A program made the translations under genes and the position numbers. Shown here in pieces: positions 16,833-27,037 of a stretch of 64,000 bases of DNA. Where the stretch lies: the NCBI GenBank assembly GCA_022482625.1, contig JAKVOU010000001.1, forward strand, positions 2,838,784-2,902,783, written 5' to 3'. Source of the stretch: Spirochaetia bacterium (lineage in GTDB: Bacteria > Spirochaetota > Spirochaetia > Sphaerochaetales > Sphaerochaetaceae). Under the pieces are notes generated by a model, which worked only from the letters and a program-made list of their open reading frames with translations, was not told where the DNA came from and did no database searches. Positions within the stretch are counted from its first letter, which is position 1; every line of letters begins with the position of its first letter.

Positions 16833-17903
16833 GTGTCAGAAAAAATTTTGATTGCAGTGGGCCCAGATGATCAGGAAATCTTATTATCAATCTTATCCTC
16901 TGCAAAAAATTTTATTGCTATATCAGAACAGGATGTATTTTCTCTATTGGAAAAGAATCCAGGGATTTCTATTGTTATAGCTGATCCTCTTTTTCTTGGC
17001 CTGGAATCCGATATCTTTGTCCGATTGCTAAGGGAAAAGTATCATTACCTTCCTATATTGATAATCTCAGACGGAAGTTTCCAATTGGACCAAAAGAGAT
17101 TCTTGACCTATGGTATTGCTGATTTTCTGGACAGGCCGCTGGATCCTCGGTTCATTGCTATGAAAGTCAAAGTATATGGTTGTCTGAAATTGCAAAGATC
17201 TCTATTGGAAAGAAAAAACTTTACATTGCTGCAGGTAAGTCATGGGCGGACCCTTGAACAGGTTCATGAAATAATCCTGAAATTGTTTGACCTGGATAAC
17301 CAGAGCCTGCTTAGCCATCTGAAAAGGACCTCAATGATGATGCAGGTGGTTGGCAGTCATATTGCTTCATTGCATCTTCCCGGTTATGAGCTGTCTGCTT
17401 CTTTTCTGAATGGGATTGTAGAGACGACTCCATTGCATGATATAGGCAAAGCCTGTATGCCCTTGGATGTACTCAATAAGCCAGGTAAGCTTACTGATAT
17501 GGAATTTGAGATGATCAAACACCATGTTATCTGTGGTGCAGCAATGTTGGTAAGGGAAAAAGAGGAATTGTTGAAATCTTCTTTTGCCTTTCATGCTGCT
17601 CTGGATATTATTCTCTATCATCATGAACGGTATGATGGCAAAGGTTATCCTTTTGGTCTTAAAGGGCAAGAAATACCGTTGCCTGGTCGGATGATGGCCG
17701 TAGTCGATGTTTATGATGCATTGACAAGTATCCGTCCTTACAAAAAGGCTTTTACACATCAGGAGTCCATTGCTTTGCTTTGCGAAAGCAGAGGTACTCA
17801 TTTCGACCCGATTATACTTGATGCGTTGCTGCAGGAACAGGATAAGATAGAAGAGATAGCGGAAAAACAGCGACCGACAGGTGGAATAAAACCGTTCTAT
17901 TGA
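16833..17903 (+). CDS. Response-regulator-like HD-GYP phosphodiesterase
   Basis: 356 residues. Residues 1-125 form a receiver-like domain with an acidic pair (GPDD, 11-13) and a possible phospho-acceptor D51 (VIADP), but the usual Lys near residue 100 is Arg (DFLDRPLDP), so it may be degenerate. Residues 150-345 are an HD-GYP domain: LHDIGK (H202, D203), HHERYDGKGYP and DVYDALTSIRPYK. HD-GYP enzymes hydrolyse cyclic-di-GMP in the cytoplasm. The start is GTG at 16833, after AAAGGAC; no in-frame ATG gives a complete domain. It stands alone and converges with the defence-like pair to its right. Confidence 0.9.
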   Translation: MSEKILIAVGPDDQEILLSILSSAKNFIAISEQDVFSLLEKNPGISIVIADPLFLGLESDIFVRLLREKYHYLPILIISDGSFQLDQKRFLTYGIADFLDRPLDPRFIAMKVKVYGCLKLQRSLLERKNFTLLQVSHGRTLEQVHEIILKLFDLDNQSLLSHLKRTSMMMQVVGSHIASLHLPGYELSASFLNGIVETTPLHDIGKACMPLDVLNKPGKLTDMEFEMIKHHVICGAAMLVREKEELLKSSFAFHAALDIILYHHERYDGKGYPFGLKGQEIPLPGRMMAVVDVYDALTSIRPYKKAFTHQESIALLCESRGTHFDPIILDALLQEQDKIEEIAEKQRPTGGIKPFY

Positions 17904-17924
17904 TCGTCAGATTTCTCAATGTTT

Positions 17925-18536
17925 CTATAAACAAGTTCCTTGCAAAAGTTCATTTTCAATTTTTTTGCTGCTTATTTCTTTACCATAGAACTTATAAAAA
18001 GGGAATTCTGTTTCGTTTACCAGTGCTAGTTTTTGTGGTTGTGGTTTCGTAGTTTGTCTTCTTGTTTCATTGATGTTCTGTATATAGATAATCCGATCAA
18101 GAAAAGAATTCAATGTAGTAGCTTTAAAGTTTTTCAATTGGGCGGCAAGGTAGGCGCAGATGCTATTGCCACCTTTTAATTGATGTATTACATGCTGCTT
18201 GCTTTTTGAACGGTTTGACTTGGCTAATTCTATGATAATTGTATAAGGCTTTCCCTTTTGATCACATGTAAAAATAATGTAATCAGGTCTACAACAATAT
18301 TCTATATCTGGTGGGTTGTCTTTAAATATTGCTTTTGGAACTGGGAAGCTATCTCCTTTAAATATTAATGAACTTCCAGCGGCAAGGTGATGAATTGTCA
18401 GCGCATAGTCTGCTTTTTCTTCTATCAAAGTAACATCTACTTCATGAAATGTTTTTTGAGAGTTTGGCAAAGGATATATCAACAGATCCTGCAGCATACT
18501 ATCCAAATCTTTCAGGCAGTCATTTCTATTTGGCAT
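17925..18536 (-). CDS. Unknown protein coupled to an ATPase, possible PD-(D/E)XK-like nuclease
   Basis: 203 residues, not recognised. It overlaps the upstream ATPase gene by 11 bases, so the two are translationally coupled. The middle contains CCRPDYIIF (P84-D85), 17 residues later IIIELAKS (E103) and then HVIHQLKGG (Q119). Together these resemble the spacing of a PD-(D/E)XK nuclease core, although the residue at the usual lysine place is Ala with Lys next to it. No membrane segment or signal peptide is present. An effector role in a defence pair is the best guess from context; a regulatory or structural partner is equally possible. Confidence 0.6.
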   Translation of the reverse strand: MPNRNDCLKDLDSMLQDLLIYPLPNSQKTFHEVDVTLIEEKADYALTIHHLAAGSSLIFKGDSFPVPKAIFKDNPPDIEYCCRPDYIIFTCDQKGKPYTIIIELAKSNRSKSKQHVIHQLKGGNSICAYLAAQLKNFKATTLNSFLDRIIYIQNINETRRQTTKPQPQKLALVNETEFPFYKFYGKEISSKKIENELLQGTCL

Positions 18537-19881
18537 ACCAGACCTCTGAAATAGTATCTTGAATACGGTTGATTTCTTCTATGGTGGTATCGAAAGAGGA
18601 TATTTCAATTCCCTCTTCAGCAGATACTGCTTTTTTGCCAAAGTTATATGTATTTCCTTTTTTCTTTTCTGATACATAACAGTTTATGTCTTCAGGATAA
18701 AGGAATTCACTTTCGTGATAGCCTTCCTCATGTGCTAATTGTAATAATTTGCTATTTCCCTTATAGTTGGAAAAAAGGATTAAGGTATTCAATTCGCGGA
18801 TGATGATATCACTGTGAGTGGATACCATGACTTTGATTCCTTTATGTACTATTTGTGCAATAAATCTAGCCATTCGCCGTTGGTTGACCGGATGAAGGTT
18901 TGCTTCTGGCTCATCAAAAAAAACGAGATCATCCCTTCGAATATATCGTGATATTTCATAGATACCCATTAAAGCGTGAACTGAACTAGAAGTTTCTGGC
19001 AATGTCAAGTTATTGTTTTCCTGTTCTAATGGTTTGAATGTAATTATCTGTCCTTCATGGCTGAAGGAACCTCCTACTATGTTTTGATACGTATCCTGTA
19101 GGTCATTATCCATGATTGAAGCTGTTCTTTCTTTTTCGCGTATTCTGTTGCTTCTTGCCAGAGATAAATAATCTGAAACAATCAGAGGATACTTTTCAGT
19201 TTTTGCATTTAGCAATTCCATTCCTTGGTTTTTTGATTCATTCCGTTGCAGTATATCCACTAATTGACTACGATATCCATCTATTTCAACTTGAAATTCT
19301 TCAATACCGGAACGTTGGGCACAGAGATAGTACATATTAGGGAAAATGCTGTCAGCAATTATGGTAGAAAATGAACTTATAATTAAATTTAGAGGTATTT
19401 TTTCTCCTTCCGGAGTCATTGGATGGATACTTATATTTCCATTTTTCATACTTTGGGAAAAAGTAAATGCTTTTCCATTTTTTTTTGATATGACTGCAGT
19501 TGCAGATAAAGGAACATGTAATGGGAAGTTAGGTTCTGGTTTAATAGTGATTTTGGCATTTTTATACCGTTCTGGATTCCCACGGAATATGTTTGAAAAA
19601 TTCTTGGCAGAAAATGAATTAGCACAGGTTTGTATACCTGTTGCAATATCAGAGAAATAATTTTTTGTATCAATGATAAGTTCACTTCCATTATTTAAGG
19701 TCTCAAAATCATCTTTGTGAAAATTTATCTGTAGGTTGTGCTTTAAATATTTGATGAACCCATAAATAGCAGAGGCAATATATGTCTTTCCCGTATTGTT
19801 CTCTCCTGTAAGTATGACAAGTTTGTTGCTTTCAATTTCACACGAATCGATCACACCTAAATGAGAGATGTTAAATTTCAT
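18526..19881 (-). CDS. AAA/ABC-type ATPase of an OLD- or Abi-like two-gene module
   Basis: 451 residues. Walker A is GENNTGKT (26-33) in LVILTGENNTGKTYIAS. The C-terminal half has LVFFDEPEANLHPVNQRRMA (Walker B with catalytic Glu) and VMVSTHSDIIIREL (H-loop), with ETSSSVHALMGIYEI in the signature position. This is the architecture of SMC-like ATPases in OLD, AbiL and retron-associated systems; there is no fused TOPRIM domain, so the small downstream gene is the likely effector. The start at 19881 has GGAG 7 bases upstream and begins MKFNISHLGVIDSCEI. It differs clearly from the RloA-like ATPase in this window. Confidence 0.83.
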   Translation of the reverse strand: MKFNISHLGVIDSCEIESNKLVILTGENNTGKTYIASAIYGFIKYLKHNLQINFHKDDFETLNNGSELIIDTKNYFSDIATGIQTCANSFSAKNFSNIFRGNPERYKNAKITIKPEPNFPLHVPLSATAVISKKNGKAFTFSQSMKNGNISIHPMTPEGEKIPLNLIISSFSTIIADSIFPNMYYLCAQRSGIEEFQVEIDGYRSQLVDILQRNESKNQGMELLNAKTEKYPLIVSDYLSLARSNRIREKERTASIMDNDLQDTYQNIVGGSFSHEGQIITFKPLEQENNNLTLPETSSSVHALMGIYEISRYIRRDDLVFFDEPEANLHPVNQRRMARFIAQIVHKGIKVMVSTHSDIIIRELNTLILFSNYKGNSKLLQLAHEEGYHESEFLYPEDINCYVSEKKKGNTYNFGKKAVSAEEGIEISSFDTTIEEINRIQDTISEVWYAK

Positions 19882-20214
19882 TCTTTTGCTCCGTTTTTGA
19901 CCATACAACTGTTATACTATGAAAAGAGGAATAACGGTTCCCTTTGATTACTGTATATATACTATAACAATTTACTGAGAGTAGTAAATAGAGAAAAATG
20001 TGACTTGAGGATATCTGGACGTGGATACTGTTACGTACATAATTCCGTATGCATCTCATCTTACTGAAATAACTTTATCTGAAAAGCAAACTTCTGCTTT
20101 TTTATATGAATTTATCTTGGCTAATTGTTATCACAAAGAAGTAAAATTATTTTATAGGTCGTTAAATTCGGGAATACAAGTTTTTCTTAGATACTATTTA
20201 GAATAGTAGTATAA

Positions 20215-20877
20215 TTAGAAAGCCCGAATTGCACGGATATGATATTTGCTGTCTTTCCGTACTGGTACCAATAGGTCTGTGTAGAGATTGGCGGCAATCA
20301 CAGCGCCATTTGCTTCTGTCGAGGTCAGGTAAGTTTCAGATTTTAGATTTCCTATCTTTTTTTGGATGAATATATTATACAATACTTTCAATTCATACTT
20401 GCTTGGCAAAAACCAGTCTGTATAGATTTTCCCTTTATAGGTGCTGTATTTGTTTTTGCATATCAATGCTGCATAATCTGCCGAACCTTTGCTGGGTTCC
20501 TGTGTCCCGTATGTTGCTACAACCTTATCTGTATTTGCCTTACCTGTGCCTATAGCTGCTGAAGTACCGACAGTATTGGATCGCCAGTTGCCTCCCCAGA
20601 TATAAGAACCGGTTTCGTCGGCAGAAGCGGCTTCAAGATATTTCCATCCACAAACATCAGATTTCAGGTTATCTGCCCCATCAGGATCTTCCTTGGTATT
20701 ATCTGCATCACAGTCATAAAAAATATAACCGCCTGCAGGACCTATTCCACCGATTTCATAGCTATGGGGAGTCATTGATGACAAGAAAATAAGGAAAACA
20801 ATGAAGCAGAGACAAAATATGATAATTTTGATTCTATTGATTATTTTCCGACCGAATTTTTGTATATAACTGGACAT
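20215..20877 (-). CDS. Membrane-anchored DUF1566-like surface protein
   Basis: 220 residues. A basic N-terminus and one long membrane segment (about 18-36, KIIIFCLCFIVFLIFLSSM) act as an anchor or uncleaved signal. The exported part starts with GGIGPAGGYIFYDCDAD and contains WKYLEAASADETGSYIWGG and DWFLPSKYELKVLY, followed by YLTSTEANG. These are repeat signatures of DUF1566-like proteins that are common and multicopy in spirochaetes. The function is unknown. The ribosome site is weak. It stands alone. Confidence 0.75.
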   Translation of the reverse strand: MSSYIQKFGRKIINRIKIIIFCLCFIVFLIFLSSMTPHSYEIGGIGPAGGYIFYDCDADNTKEDPDGADNLKSDVCGWKYLEAASADETGSYIWGGNWRSNTVGTSAAIGTGKANTDKVVATYGTQEPSKGSADYAALICKNKYSTYKGKIYTDWFLPSKYELKVLYNIFIQKKIGNLKSETYLTSTEANGAVIAANLYTDLLVPVRKDSKYHIRAIRAF

Positions 20878-21158
20878 GGGGACAACGCATCCTTTTGTGG
20901 AGTTGGTTTATATGTATATGGATATTATGGTATCTGTTTTTTAAAGAATGATTATACCATATATGTTTTTTACCTTATGTATTCTTCTTATCTTTTGCAA
21001 GAAGCACGGGATTTTTTTTTGGCATTGTCAGCCAGTTGTATAGTTTGATAGTATCTTTTGATAGGGAAATACATGGAGAAAACACTGATGTGTGGTAATA
21101 AAAGGATTGTCGTAGCTGCCATGTTGATTGAATTTGATATTGGAATGTCGAAAAATAT
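20878..21158. other. Intergenic region without a supported gene
   Basis: With the following terminator this makes a gap of about 350 bases between the DUF1566-like gene and the beta-mannosidase. A 62-codon frame at 20860-21048 lacks a ribosome site and overlaps the start of the DUF1566-like gene, so it was not called. Confidence 0.4.
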
Positions 21159-21180
21159 TGCCAGCCTTCTTGGCTGGCAA
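21159..21180 (-). terminator. Intrinsic terminator of the beta-mannosidase gene
   Basis: On the minus strand TTGCCAGCC and GGCTGGCAA form a perfect 9-bp stem with a 4-base loop, followed by TATTTTTC. It lies 52 bases after the gene's stop. Confidence 0.8.
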
Positions 21181-21232
21181 CTATTGATATAAAACAAAGT
21201 ATCTTAAAGAAGCAATGAGACCGTTCTTGGGG

Positions 21233-23653
21233 TCATCTGATATCGTATATGCTCCTTGCCTTCAGTTTCCTAGGCGTTCCCTCGATTATGTGGATAATCC
21301 TTTTACCGCGTTCCATATCGAAGAAATTATCATCCAAGACGAAGTCATCTTCATCAGAGTAGATTTCCACACATTTTGCAAAACATGACGAAGAAACCTG
21401 TACTGCATTTCCTGAGACTTCCAAGGAAATCCGGGGATCTTGGAAATGATAATATTTCGGGGCAGTAAACAGAACTGAACCCGAAGAAGTAATCTCTTTG
21501 TCTCTGACCAATTCGTATTGGAAATGGTTGTCAAGGAAATCAGTCGAGTGAAAATCCAAGTCGGCTATATATGCTGCAGAGAAAGGCAGGATTTCTACTG
21601 GTATAGAACCTTGCTCTATGACTGTAGAGTTTGCATTTCTTAGGTACCAATGTACGAGACCTGTTGCCGTTTTCTTCGTTTCATTGGAAATGTTAAGCCG
21701 TGCACGGGTAGGGACAGGTCCTGTCGGTTCCGTGATGATTGAAGTCTTGGCCTGACATTCTCCATATTCTTCACAGCTGAGCAACACAGGGACAAAGAAT
21801 CGCTTTGCAAAGTACTGCAGGGCTTTCCAACGCCCGTAGTAGTCAATGGATGACCATGAAGCACCAGGCCAGATGTCATTGAGCTGCCAATAAATGGCAC
21901 CCATACATCGTCCTCTGTTTCTTCTCCAGTGTTCTACTCCATATTGGATTGCCAATGCCTGCAGCAACTGTGAAGCATATACCAGCTTTTCAAAAGAAGT
22001 CGGGTATGGGAATGTCTGGGAAAGATAAGCAAGTATCTTTCCGTTTGCTCCTTCATTTCTCTGGTGCATTTCCATGATTCTTGAGAAGATGTTATGGTCT
22101 TCGGGAAGCGTGAAGCTTTTGATCGTCTTCATGTCTGGAAACGATTGGAAGCCGAATTCTGAAACGTAACGGAAATAGTATTTTCTGTATTCAGAAAAAG
22201 GTTTCTCGCCATGCCATACTTCCCAGTAATGGACATCACCCCTGTTTGGGTCATTGGGTTCATCGAAGCTTCCTCCTGATGAAGGGGAAGACGGCCAGTA
22301 AGGTGTATTTGGATCTACCCTATGGAGAATATGCGGAATGATGTGTTCATTCATACGTATGTAGGTTGCTTTTGTTCCTTCATTGCCGTCATAGCCGTAT
22401 ACTCGTGCAAACTCTTCCATTTCATTGTTGCCGCACCATAGGCCAAGACATGCATGATGACGTATCCGCCGTACATTCTGTTCTATTTCTGCCGTAATGT
22501 TGTCTTCGAATGCATAATCCAGAGGATAATTTGCACAAGCAAACATAAAGTCCTGCCAGACGACCAAGCCCATTTCATCACAGCAGTCATAGAAATCATC
22601 CGAAGGGTAAAAACCTCCGCCCCACACGCGTATCACATTGAAATTCGATAATACACACTGTCTGAGAAGCTTTTTTGTCCTTTTCGGGGTAATCCTGCTG
22701 AGGATGTTGTCTTCAGGTATGTAATCGGCTCCCATTGCGAAGAATTGGACACCGTTTACACAGTGGCAGAATTTTTCTCCCCATTTGTCTTTTTCCCGTG
22801 TCAACGTCAGTGTACGGAGTCCGATTCGTTTCTTTTGGACAGCAACAGTACTGCCGGTTTCCTGAAGTTCTGCTGTTACTGTGTACAACGGTTGTTTCCC
22901 AAGTCCATTTGGCCACCAGAGTTGCGGATTTTGTATTTCAAAGGGGATTCCCTCGGAAAGTTCCTTTGAATTGCCTTCAGGGTCTTCAAGGAACAGCCGT
23001 ACTGTTGCATTCTTGGTCTTGGATACATTGACAGTAAGGAAGACTTTGCCATTCTCATGTTTCTGTGTGACGAACATATCACTGATGGTCGCATGTGATA
23101 TACCTGCCAAGCGGATATCACGCCAGATACCGGCATCTGGAAGTCGAGGACCCCAATCCCATCCAAACATGCAGTGGGCTTTTCTTAAATGCGGAAAACC
23201 CCGCATGGATTCTGTTGATCCTCCGACATGCCATTGTGCATCTTTTTCTTTGATGAATCTAAGCGGGGAAGGAAAAGAAAGAACGATTGTATTTGTACCA
23301 GCATGCAACAGGTCCTTGATATCATAGGTCCATGTCCGATGCATATTGTCAGCATGACCTACTGGTATGTCATTGATGGAGATATCACAGAGAGTATCCA
23401 AGCCAAGACATTGGAGCTGTATTTCATCATTGGACAATAGTTCTGATGTGACAGAAAATTGTCTGAAAAATACATAATCATTTTCCATAAGTCCAAGGGC
23501 CTTGAGCTCATTGTCCCTGTAGAACGGATCATCCATCAATTTGTTTTCCAGCATGAAGGAATAAACGGAACCAGGAATATTTCCTGTGATAACCCTGTCC
23601 TTGTCCTGGATGGCATACATCTGCCATTTGCCCGATAAAGATTGCAACATCAT
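21233..23653 (-). CDS. Glycoside hydrolase family 2 beta-mannosidase
   Basis: 806 residues, typical for GH2 beta-mannosidases. The N-terminal sugar-binding domain ([14 protein letters not shown]) and immunoglobulin-like region lead into the TIM barrel: [31 protein letters not shown] with the acid/base Glu, and [12 protein letters not shown] with the nucleophile Glu. The [12 protein letters not shown] stretch is also family-typical. No signal peptide, so it should cleave terminal beta-mannose from imported oligosaccharides in the cytoplasm. It is transcribed in the same direction as the lacI relic and sulfatase upstream but is separated from them by a terminator. Either Met at 23653 or 23650 could be the start. 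Confidence 0.92.
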   Translation of the reverse strand: MMLQSLSGKWQMYAIQDKDRVITGNIPGSVYSFMLENKLMDDPFYRDNELKALGLMENDYVFFRQFSVTSELLSNDEIQLQCLGLDTLCDISINDIPVGHADNMHRTWTYDIKDLLHAGTNTIVLSFPSPLRFIKEKDAQWHVGGSTESMRGFPHLRKAHCMFGWDWGPRLPDAGIWRDIRLAGISHATISDMFVTQKHENGKVFLTVNVSKTKNATVRLFLEDPEGNSKELSEGIPFEIQNPQLWWPNGLGKQPLYTVTAELQETGSTVAVQKKRIGLRTLTLTREKDKWGEKFCHCVNGVQFFAMGADYIPEDNILSRITPKRTKKLLRQCVLSNFNVIRVWGGGFYPSDDFYDCCDEMGLVVWQDFMFACANYPLDYAFEDNITAEIEQNVRRIRHHACLGLWCGNNEMEEFARVYGYDGNEGTKATYIRMNEHIIPHILHRVDPNTPYWPSSPSSGGSFDEPNDPNRGDVHYWEVWHGEKPFSEYRKYYFRYVSEFGFQSFPDMKTIKSFTLPEDHNIFSRIMEMHQRNEGANGKILAYLSQTFPYPTSFEKLVYASQLLQALAIQYGVEHWRRNRGRCMGAIYWQLNDIWPGASWSSIDYYGRWKALQYFAKRFFVPVLLSCEEYGECQAKTSIITEPTGPVPTRARLNISNETKKTATGLVHWYLRNANSTVIEQGSIPVEILPFSAAYIADLDFHSTDFLDNHFQYELVRDKEITSSGSVLFTAPKYYHFQDPRISLEVSGNAVQVSSSCFAKCVEIYSDEDDFVLDDNFFDMERGKRIIHIIEGTPRKLKARSIYDIR

Positions 23654-23816
23654 GTCTGTCCTCCTTCATTTTCCACTGAAATGACTGGAATAATTATCTG
23701 AGGCTATTTCTTTGATTTTATGATTGCGAAATTATTGTAATCATGCAAGTACTTTATTTTACTAAGCATAGCTTTAAGATTTGATATTCGATCAAAACAG
23801 CAGAGATAGCTTCAAA

Positions 23817-23851
23817 AAACAGCTGGAACTGTCGATGGCTTCCAGCTGTTT
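23817..23851 (-). terminator. Intrinsic terminator after the LacI-type gene
   Basis: On the minus strand AAACAGCTGGAA and TTCCAGCTGTTT form a perfect 12-bp stem with an 11-base loop and end in a run of six T. It lies about 95 bases beyond the lacI relic stop and separates it from the beta-mannosidase. Confidence 0.85.
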
Positions 23852-23946
23852 CTTTGTAATCGTACCTGTTATTTGTGCTGTTTCCTGTATTCCTGATATA
23901 CAGACATTTGGCTTTGACGGAAATTGTAGTTTTGGTTGAAAGTATG

Positions 23947-24973
23947 TCAGAGGCTTTCCCTTGTTATGATGTTGGTCTTCAAGGACACATGAAGGGCTTT
24001 TTTGCTTATTTCTTCGCCATTAAACATCCTAGATAGGATTGATGTAGCGGATTTTCCAATACCGGCTCTGTCAATGTTGAGAGTTGTAAGCTTAGGACTG
24101 GAATAGTAGCCGAGGCGACTGTTGTTGACGCCGATGACGGAACAGTCCTCTGGAACTCTATGGCCGAGATTGATCATCCTGTACATGGCATTGAGTGCCA
24201 CGGCATCGGTACGGCCGAAGATGCCGTCAATTTGGAATCCTGAGGCCAAAAGTTTCTCTATTTTTTGATTGAGGTCGGCTTCGCAGGGACAGCCTGACAG
24301 TATCCTGCAATGTCCATCATCAAATTTGCCATAGGCTTTCAGTTCATCGACAAATCCCCCGTATCTGAAGTCAGCGGAAATATCTTTCTCTTTGGTGTCG
24401 GAAAAGCTGTCTACATAGACAAGGTGTTTTCTGCCTTTGTCCAGAAGAGCCTTGCAGCAATCCCTGGCACCTTGGTATAGACCCGAGTTGATCAGGCCGA
24501 ACGTTCCTGTCAGCTCTGTATATGCTTTCATTTCAAGCAATACCAAAGGAATATTGGTATCGATGATATCTTGGATATAGTTGGTCCGGAACGTACTGGA
24601 ACCGATGATAAGCCCATCAAAATAACTTTGCGTAATTGATTTGACGAAATCATCGGTGTTCTGTGTCTCACATAGGCAGATGAAATAGTCGTGTTCCGTA
24701 GCCCAGGCATTCATCTGTTTGTTTATCTGGCCGAAGTGTTCACTGAGGAGATTGTCGACAAGGAAGAGGATCAGATGGCTATGTTTGCCCTTGAGAGCCC
24801 TTGCAATTGAGTTCGGGCGGTAGCCAAGTTGCCTTCATGGCTAGCTTTACCCTTTCCCGCTTGTCCTTGTCAACGTATCTGTTGTCGTTGACCACATAGG
24901 AAACGATGGTCGGGGTAACGCCTGCTTTTTCTGCAACATCCCTTCGTGTTACTCTTTTTACTGGACCTGTCAT
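23947..24973 (-). pseudogene. LacI-family regulator broken by a single-base frameshift
   Basis: The first 45 codons encode a LacI helix-turn-helix (TRRDVAEKAGVTPTIVSYVV) in one frame. At about 24831 the expected KELGYRPNSIARALKGK is only recovered in the next frame, which then runs unbroken to 23947 as a complete sensor domain (FDGLIIGSSTF, GIFGRTDAVALNAMY, CSVIGVNNS, KLTTLNIDRAGIG). The sequence ATGAAGGCAACTTGGC fits one extra C relative to AAG-GAA-CTT-GGC. It overlaps the sulfatase stop by 4 bases and probably controlled that gene. It may be a true pseudogene or a sequencing error; everything else in the gene looks intact. Confidence 0.85.
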
Positions 24974-26511
24974 ACTGCTCCCGGTACTTTCTTGTATTTT
25001 ACCTTCAGCCTTGTGTTTGCTGTGATTTCAAGGCCTGTATCATAATCAAGTTGCCTGATCTCACCGATATCACTGGGGCGCTGACGGGTATATCCGTCAC
25101 ATTCCCAGTCAGGTACTACCTCTCCCTTGTTCCATGGCCTGCATTTCCACTGATAGCCCCTGTAGGGATCACGGGTAGTGTTCATCCAATCCATGATGCT
25201 TTGGTGAAGCCTGTTCCTGATTTCCCTATAGGCTGGATCATTGATTATGTTTTTCATTTCGTAAGGGTCATCTGCAGTATCATACATTTCATCGGTTTCA
25301 TCAAGTAAATGAATGGCAAGCTTGTACTTATCGCTGATTGCTGCTCGCATGAACTGGATACCGCCGAAACCGTCATGGTCAATTTCATACCTATGGAATT
25401 CACAGAAGACTTCTTCATGGAGTACCTTGTCAGAAGAAGGGTCTTCGATGACCGGACGCATGCTGATGCCGGGCAGGACAGGAGGCTGGTATATGCCGAA
25501 GTAATCAAGGAAGGTAGGAACTAGGTCGATATGGGACATGACATGGTCATAGGTTCTTCCTGCAGGTGCCTGCAGATAGGCACCGCCTTTGATGATCAGA
25601 GGGATATGTGCAATTTCTTCGTAGATTGAAGGACCTTTCAGTGTCAGTGAATGTGCTCCAAGGGCTTCACCATGGTCACTTGTAAAGATGACCATGGCAT
25701 CAGGAATCTTTTTCTTTATTTCATCAAGTACCCTGCCGATTTCATGGTCAGCATAGCTGTTGCAACCAAAGAACAGCTGTGGCCGTATATGCAGGTTTGC
25801 CTTGTCTTCAGTCAGTCGTTTTCCTGCCCATAGCTTTTGATACAGAGGTTTTCCTTCAAGGGTATCATAGTAATTGGGAGTCTTCGGCAGTTCATAATCC
25901 TTGTACATCGAAGCATATGGTTCCGGACAAAGGTAGGGCTGATGGGGCTCATCATAGCTTACGCAGAGGAACAGGTCATCCCTACAGTGGCTGTCGATGT
26001 ATTTTATCGCTCTGTCGGAGACCCTATGTCCGAAAGTAAATTCTTCCGGAATGCCTTTGCCTTCCAACGAGATGTTTTCATCTCTGCTTTTGATTCTGTC
26101 TTCCTTTGACAGCTCGTCCAGATAACAGCGCATATCATACCAGTAGTCCGGATCATATCCCTTGGGACAGATACCGTTGCCGAAGTAATCGCCGCCGTCG
26201 AGATGCCATTTGCCGATGAAGGCCGTGTTTATGCCGTTGGGTTGCAGATATTCCCCTATGGTCTTGACGCCGGTAGTAAGGGGCACCGTATTGGTGATTC
26301 CTCCGTTGGAATGAGGGTAGAGTCCCGTAAATATTGCACTTCTGGCCGGACCACAGACCGGTTGGGTCGAATATGCCTTATTGAATCTTATGCCTTCGCT
26401 TGCCAACTTGTCGATATTCGGTGTTTTGAGGTCATGGTTGCCATAGCAGCCGATCATATCCCATCTTGTCGTATCAGTCATGATGAAAACTATCTGTTTC
26501 TTTTTTGCCAT
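24970..26511 (-). CDS. Cys-type arylsulfatase-family sulfatase
   Basis: 513 residues of the type I sulfatase family. The maturation motif is C53-G-P-A-R57 followed by SAIFTGLYPHSNGG, so Cys53 would become formylglycine, requiring a maturase not present in this window. Metal ligands are visible in FIMTDTTRWD (D13) and VIFTSDHGEALG. The C-terminal DPYEMKNIINDP stretch is also typical. No signal peptide, hence a cytoplasmic enzyme acting on imported sulfated saccharides, in line with the neighbouring beta-mannosidase. It is the first gene of a unit with the LacI-type regulator (4-base overlap). The exact sulfated sugar is unknown. Confidence 0.92.
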   Translation of the reverse strand: MAKKKQIVFIMTDTTRWDMIGCYGNHDLKTPNIDKLASEGIRFNKAYSTQPVCGPARSAIFTGLYPHSNGGITNTVPLTTGVKTIGEYLQPNGINTAFIGKWHLDGGDYFGNGICPKGYDPDYWYDMRCYLDELSKEDRIKSRDENISLEGKGIPEEFTFGHRVSDRAIKYIDSHCRDDLFLCVSYDEPHQPYLCPEPYASMYKDYELPKTPNYYDTLEGKPLYQKLWAGKRLTEDKANLHIRPQLFFGCNSYADHEIGRVLDEIKKKIPDAMVIFTSDHGEALGAHSLTLKGPSIYEEIAHIPLIIKGGAYLQAPAGRTYDHVMSHIDLVPTFLDYFGIYQPPVLPGISMRPVIEDPSSDKVLHEEVFCEFHRYEIDHDGFGGIQFMRAAISDKYKLAIHLLDETDEMYDTADDPYEMKNIINDPAYREIRNRLHQSIMDWMNTTRDPYRGYQWKCRPWNKGEVVPDWECDGYTRQRPSDIGEIRQLDYDTGLEITANTRLKVKYKKVPGAV

Positions 26512-27037
26512 AACAGCCTCTGATTTATATCTTTGAAAAGAACAGTCATTAAGAAATATCCTGTAATGTCACATATGCTGCACGATACAAGATTATGCTT
26601 GGGTATCTTTAGCTGTTCTGCTTGGAACTTCAGTATAGGATGATCTGCAACAGGGCTTTTCCTTTAGTAATGTACACTCGTATGTATATAGCTCAAGCGT
26701 ATCACTATATTGCTGTCTGTCAAGAGAAATTTTAGTTGTTTCTAGAAAAGGTGAAGTTGCTTGTCCTACCATGCCGGATACTTTGCAAGTTATGGCCGTA
26801 GCCTGAAATAAATATAATGAACATACGTCAGTGTGGTCGTGAGTGTTGGTTTTATATATCTCTATATTTACTTTTATATAAGTAATTACATCTTGATTTA
26901 TGGCAATCATAACACATAGATGAAATACATATTTATTTTATGATCAAGAATCCTTTATGGAATCAGGAGATCTTCAACATCTGGTTTTTGCTGCATGGAG
27001 GATAGGGAAGGTGACAATGTCTGGACATGGAAAGGCC
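26512..27037. other. Intergenic region with a doubtful 105-codon frame
   Basis: Between the sulfatase and the ABC exporter no gene can be supported. A minus-strand frame at 26593-26910 has no recognisable family, no convincing ribosome site and Cys/Tyr-rich low-conservation text near its end; it may be a decayed gene. Confidence 0.35.

Noticed and set aside
20021-20206. 61-codon plus-strand frame upstream of the DUF1566-like gene
   Set aside because: It has a doubtful start with no ribosome site, AT-rich composition and no recognised family.
26593-26910. Possible gene of 105 codons
   Set aside because: No ribosome site and no domain; the Cys/Tyr-rich end faintly recalls zinc-binding transposase text but not enough to name.
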